Origin: Caenispirillum bisanense
GTDB lineage: Bacteria > Pseudomonadota > Alphaproteobacteria > Rhodospirillales > Rhodospirillaceae
Reading direction: 5' to 3'
NCBI RefSeq assembly: GCF_900230255.1
Contig: NZ_OCNJ01000006.1
Coordinates: forward strand, 186,001-250,000
DNA: 64,000 bases
How positions within the stretch are numbered: the stretch's first letter is position 1; the number at the start of each line of letters is the position of its first letter. The notes beneath the pieces are model-generated. The model ran no database searches, was not told the origin of the DNA, and saw only the letters and a program-made list of their open reading frames with translations. Both the position numbers and the translations under genes were made by a program. This document shows, piece by piece, positions 60,560 through 64,000 of the stretch.

Positions 60560-62152
60560 ATGACCCTGAAGACATTGGCCGCGGCCGCCGCCCTGTCGGT
60601 CGCCCTGGGCGCCGGCGCCGCACAGGCGAAGACCCTGGTGTACTGCTCCGAAGCGAGCCCCGAGGGCTTCAACCCCCAGCTCTTCACCGCCGGCACCACG
60701 CTGGATGCCAGCTCCCGCCAGGTCTACAACCGGCTGGTCGAGTTCAAGCGCGGCACCACCGAGATCGTCCCCGGCCTCGCCGAGCGGTGGGAGATTTCCG
60801 ACGACGGCAAGACCTACACCTTCCATCTGCGCCCCGACGTGCAGTTCCACAGCATCGACGGCTTCACCCCGACGCGGCCGCTGACCGCCGACGACGTGGT
60901 GTGGAGCTTCGAGCGCCAGATGAACCCGCGGCACCCCTACCACCAGGTCGGCGGCGGCTCGTACGAGTACTTCGAGGCCATGTCCATGGGCGACCTCATC
61001 GAGCGCGTGGAAAAGGTGGACGACCACACGGTGCGCTTCCACCTGACGCGGCCGGAAGCGCCCATGCTGGCGAACCTCGCCATGGACTTCGCCTCCATCT
61101 TCTCCAAGGAATACGCCGACGCCATGATGGACGCCGGCACGCCCGACCTGGTGGACAGCCGCCCCGTCGGCACCGGCCCGTTCAAGATGGTCGACTACCA
61201 GAAGGACAGCGTCATCCGCTACCTCGCCCACCCGGACTACTGGGAAGGCAAGGCCGCGCTCGACCGCCTGGTGTTCTCCATCACCCCCGACGCCGGCGTG
61301 CGCTTCGCCAAGATCAAGGCCGGCGAGTGCCACCTCATGCCCTACCCCAACCCCGCCGACGTGCCGCTCATGCGGGACCACCCGGACCTGCGGGTGATGG
61401 AGGCGCCGGGCCTGAACGTCGGCTACCTCGCCTTCAACACCGAGAAGCCGCCCATGGACGATCCGCGGGTGCGCCGGGCGCTGTCCATGGCCATCGACAA
61501 GGACGCCATCGTCGAAGCCGTCTACCTGAACCAGGCCATGGCGGCCAAGAACCCCATGCCGCCCATGCTGCTCGGTTACGCCGACGACATCGAGGACCAC
61601 CCCTACGACCCGCAGGCGGCGAAGCGGCTGCTGGCGGAAGCGGGCTACCCCGACGGCTTCGCCACCGACGTCTGGGCGGTGCCCATCCACAGCCACATCA
61701 ACCCCAACTCGCGCCGCCAGGCGGAGATGATCCAGGCCGACTGGCAGAAGATCGGGGTGACCGCCGAGATCAAGACCTACGAATGGGGCGAGTACCTCAA
61801 GCGCTCCAAGGACGGCGAGCATCAGACGCTGCTGCTCGGCTGGAACGGCGACAACGGCGACCCCGACAACTTCCTGGCCGTGCTGCTGTCGTGCGACAGC
61901 GTCGGCGCCGCCAACCGCGCCCGCTGGTGCGACCAGGAGTTCGACGCCGCCGTCATGGAGGCCAAGCGGGTCAGCGACCCGGCCGCCCGCGCCGCCCTCT
62001 ATGAAAAGGCGCAGCGGCGGTTCCACGAGCAGGTGCCGTGGGACCCGATGGTGCACGCCAAGCTGTTCGACGTGGTGCGCAAGGAGGTCACCGGCTACAC
62101 GCCCTCGCCCTTCGACGCCCACGTGTTTTACGGCGTGGATCTGGAGGACTGA
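60560..62152 (+). CDS. dppA: DppA-type dipeptide/peptide ABC transporter substrate-binding protein, copy 1
   Basis: 530 residues. Signal peptide to AQA-KT (about 23). SBP_bac_5 features: TLVYCSEASPEGFNPQLFTA, LTADDVVWSFERQMNPRHPY, VGTGPFKMVDYQKD, and LLLGWNGDNGDPDNFLAVLL. By family it binds di- or oligopeptides (or haem) in the periplasm for a Dpp importer. It is followed by a terminator and a second, closely similar copy in the same orientation. Confidence 0.9.
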   Translation: MTLKTLAAAAALSVALGAGAAQAKTLVYCSEASPEGFNPQLFTAGTTLDASSRQVYNRLVEFKRGTTEIVPGLAERWEISDDGKTYTFHLRPDVQFHSIDGFTPTRPLTADDVVWSFERQMNPRHPYHQVGGGSYEYFEAMSMGDLIERVEKVDDHTVRFHLTRPEAPMLANLAMDFASIFSKEYADAMMDAGTPDLVDSRPVGTGPFKMVDYQKDSVIRYLAHPDYWEGKAALDRLVFSITPDAGVRFAKIKAGECHLMPYPNPADVPLMRDHPDLRVMEAPGLNVGYLAFNTEKPPMDDPRVRRALSMAIDKDAIVEAVYLNQAMAAKNPMPPMLLGYADDIEDHPYDPQAAKRLLAEAGYPDGFATDVWAVPIHSHINPNSRRQAEMIQADWQKIGVTAEIKTYEWGEYLKRSKDGEHQTLLLGWNGDNGDPDNFLAVLLSCDSVGAANRARWCDQEFDAAVMEAKRVSDPAARAALYEKAQRRFHEQVPWDPMVHAKLFDVVRKEVTGYTPSPFDAHVFYGVDLED

Positions 62153-62165
62153 CGGCAGACGAGTC

Positions 62166-62199
62166 GCCCCTCCCGGCCCCGTGCGCGGGCGGGAGGGGC
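62166..62199 (+). terminator. Terminator after dppA copy 1
   Basis: A 10-bp perfect stem GCCCCTCCCG/CGGGAGGGGC (62166-62175 and 62190-62199) with a nested CCCG/CGGG. Weak T-richness downstream (CTCTTTCGT after the palindrome). Confidence 0.6.
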
Positions 62200-62554
62200 G
62201 CAAACGTTTGCCTCTTTCGTCGTAAGCACGCAGGCGGAAGGGCGAATACCCTTAGGTCAGTCAATGTTCATGCACCGCAGCATGTTCCCGGAATGATCGC
62301 GAGATTCCTGTGTGCGGCGCAAAAACGGAAAGAAAACAAGCACCTTAGCGATAACCTTCAGAACAAAATTACTCACCTGCCGGCTTTGCCTGCACCCTGT
62401 TCCGCGCTAGGCTATTGCCTTCGTTGACGTGTGCGAGGGGCCCACGCGCCGGGGAAGGCCGACACTCCCGTTCCCGGGTTCAACCAACAATAAACAGGGG
62501 GACGTGGCGGTGGTCCGCACCGTTGCTTCACGAAACTCATATCGAGGACGACGT
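62200..62554 (+). promoter_or_regulatory. Control region of dppA copy 2 with a LacI/PurR-like palindrome
   Basis: No gene seen. The perfect 12-bp palindrome GCAAACGTTTGC (62200-62211) matches the core of LacI/PurR-type operators with a central CG. An AT-richer stretch (about 62320-62380) is the likely promoter zone. GAGGA lies just before the ATG at 62555. Confidence 0.45.
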
Positions 62555-64000
62555 ATGAACGCTCTGAAACTCGCCCTTGCCGCCGGTGTCGCGACTGCGA
62601 TCATGGCCGGTGCCGCCCAGGCCAAGACGCTGGTCTACTGCTCCGAGGGCAGCCCCGAGGGCCTGAACCCGGTGTTCTACACCGCCGGCACCACCTTCGA
62701 CGCGACGTCGGTGCCGATGTACGACCGCCTGGTCGAATTCAAGCAGGGGACGACCGAGATCGAGCCCGGCCTGGCCGAGAGCTGGGAAGTCTCGGAAGAC
62801 GGCAAGACCTACACCTTCAATCTGCGCAAGGGTGTGAAGTTCCACTCGAGCGACGCCTTCACGCCGAGCCGCGAGCTGAACGCCGACGACGTGATCTGGA
62901 GCTTCGAGCGCCAGATGAACCCGGAACACCCGTTCCACAAGGTCGGCGGCGGCTCCTACGAGTACTTCAACTCGATGGCCATGGGTGAGCTGATCGAGAA
63001 GATCGAGAAGGTGGACGACCACACCGTCCGCTTCCACCTCACCCGCCCCGAAGCGCCGATGATCGCCAACCTGGGCATGGACTTCGCGTCCATCTTCTCG
63101 GCCGAATACGCCCAGAAGATGCAGGAAGCCGGCACGCCCGAGATGGTCGACACCAACCCGATCGGCACCGGTCCGTTCCAGTTCGTGACCTACCAGAAGG
63201 ACGCCCAGCTCCGCTACAAGGCGTTCCCCGAGTACTGGGCCGGCAAGGCGCCGCTCGACCAGCTGGTGTTCGCCATCACCCCCGACGCCAGCGTGCGCTA
63301 CGCCAAGCTGAAGGCCGGCGAGTGCCACGTCATGCCCTACCCCAACCCGGCCGACATCGAGCAGATGAAGTCCGAGAAGGGCATCACGGTGATGGAGCAG
63401 GAAGGCCTGAACGTCGGCTACCTGGCCTACAACACCGAGAAGGAGCCCTTCACCGACCCGCGGGTGCGTCGCGCCCTCGACATGGCGGTGAACAAGGACG
63501 CCATCATCGACGCCGTGTTCCAGGGCGCCGGCCGCGCCGCCAAGAACCCGCTGCCGCCGACCATGTGGTCGTACAACACCGACATCCAGGACACCAAGTA
63601 TGATCCGGAAGGCGCCAAGAAGCTGCTGGCCGAGGCCGGCTTCCCCAACGGCTTCTCCACCAACCTGTGGGCCATGCCGGTGCAGCGCCCGTACAACCCC
63701 AACGCCCGCCGCATGGCGGAAGTCATCCAGTCCGACTGGGAGAAGATCGGCGTGAAGGCCGAGATCGTCTCCTACGAGTGGGGTGAGTACCTGAAGCGGT
63801 CGAAGGAAGGCGAGCACCAGACCCTGCTGCTCGGCTGGACCGGCGACAACGGCGACCCGGACAACTTCCTCTACACCCTGCTGTCGTGCGACGCCGTCGG
63901 CTCGGCCAACCGCGCCCGCTGGTGCGACGAGGAGTTCGACAAGCTGGTGAAGCAGGCCAAGATCGTCTCCGATCCGGCCAAGCGCACCGAGCTGTACAAG
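62555..64000 (+). CDS. dppA: DppA-type peptide-binding protein, copy 2 (partial, cut by window end)
   Basis: 482 codons visible from ATG 62555 (GAGGA 7 nt upstream). Signal peptide to AQA-KT. Long stretches match copy 1, for example DDVIWSFERQMNPEHPFHKV, VDDHTVRFHLTRPEAPMIAN and SYEWGEYLKRSKEGEHQTLL, so the two arose by duplication. About 50 C-terminal residues lie outside the window. The separate promoter region suggests that the copies are regulated differently. The permease genes are probably further right. Confidence 0.9.
   Translation, partial: MNALKLALAAGVATAIMAGAAQAKTLVYCSEGSPEGLNPVFYTAGTTFDATSVPMYDRLVEFKQGTTEIEPGLAESWEVSEDGKTYTFNLRKGVKFHSSDAFTPSRELNADDVIWSFERQMNPEHPFHKVGGGSYEYFNSMAMGELIEKIEKVDDHTVRFHLTRPEAPMIANLGMDFASIFSAEYAQKMQEAGTPEMVDTNPIGTGPFQFVTYQKDAQLRYKAFPEYWAGKAPLDQLVFAITPDASVRYAKLKAGECHVMPYPNPADIEQMKSEKGITVMEQEGLNVGYLAYNTEKEPFTDPRVRRALDMAVNKDAIIDAVFQGAGRAAKNPLPPTMWSYNTDIQDTKYDPEGAKKLLAEAGFPNGFSTNLWAMPVQRPYNPNARRMAEVIQSDWEKIGVKAEIVSYEWGEYLKRSKEGEHQTLLLGWTGDNGDPDNFLYTLLSCDAVGSANRARWCDEEFDKLVKQAKIVSDPAKRTELYK

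Noticed and set aside
60488-63817. Long leftward frames opposite both dppA copies (60488-62203, 62537-63817)
   Set aside because: Antisense shadows; the similarity between them only mirrors the dppA duplication.

Overview
The window is a GC-rich chromosomal segment of an alphaproteobacterium, interrupted by one complete-looking prophage. High G+C coding bias, several diguanylate cyclases, a DUF2336-type protein, a partner-switching operon, a stand-alone MnmC oxidase domain and a Zur/ZnuABC locus point to the Rhodospirillales/Azospirillaceae side of the class; that placement is an inference. I saw no tRNA, rRNA or CRISPR array.

Host left arm (1-13.2 kb): two periplasmic solute-binding proteins, then a leftward set of signalling genes: SpoIIE phosphatase, STAS, HATPase and diguanylate cyclase (an Rsb-like partner-switching module), followed by a LOV-PAS-GAF-GGDEF photoreceptor cyclase, a CheC-like phosphatase and a CheY-like receiver. 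A MoaD/ThiS-like protein overlaps a BNR-repeat propeller gene on the plus strand. A DUF2336-like protein sits with a third GGDEF protein.

Prophage (about 13.24-44.25 kb): lower G+C and a siphovirus layout. An 18-bp imperfect repeat (13236-13253 and 44229-44246) marks attL and attR. Integration is at the 3' end of a protein-coding gene whose last codons the phage replaces. The integrase is at the left end. Leftward genes then run, in transcription order from the right: primase and VapE-like helicase, accessory genes, endolysin, a cos-like structured gap, terminase small and large subunits, a gpW-like protein, portal, fused protease-capsid, head-tail genes, tail tube, frameshifted tail chaperones, tape measure, tail and fibre proteins, and two holin-like membrane proteins. 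A short rightward early set (small proteins, RuvC-like nuclease, excisionase-like HTH) ends at attR. I found no CI-like protein repressor.

The most unusual part is the replication region. Two near-identical blocks of about 256 bp, each with GAAGGGGT units, a 21-bp inverted repeat and an AT-rich loop, flank the helicase and primase genes. Upstream lies a roughly 100-nt candidate small RNA or attenuated leader with its own terminator. This recalls satellite phage P4 (two iteron loci plus RNA-based immunity) but sits in a full siphophage. A second phage-wide signal is the heptamer ATAAATA, about a dozen copies, nearly always close upstream of a start codon and oriented with transcription.

Host right arm (44.2-64 kb): the interrupted gene, Ppx/GppA and Ppk1 (polyphosphate turnover), a SixA-like phosphatase, a LysM L,D-transpeptidase, AMP nucleosidase, an EEP-family hydrolase, a cold-shock protein, znuB-znuC-zur divergent from znuA, MnmC oxidase domain, a chemoreceptor, and two tandem DppA-type peptide-binding proteins, the second cut by the window edge.
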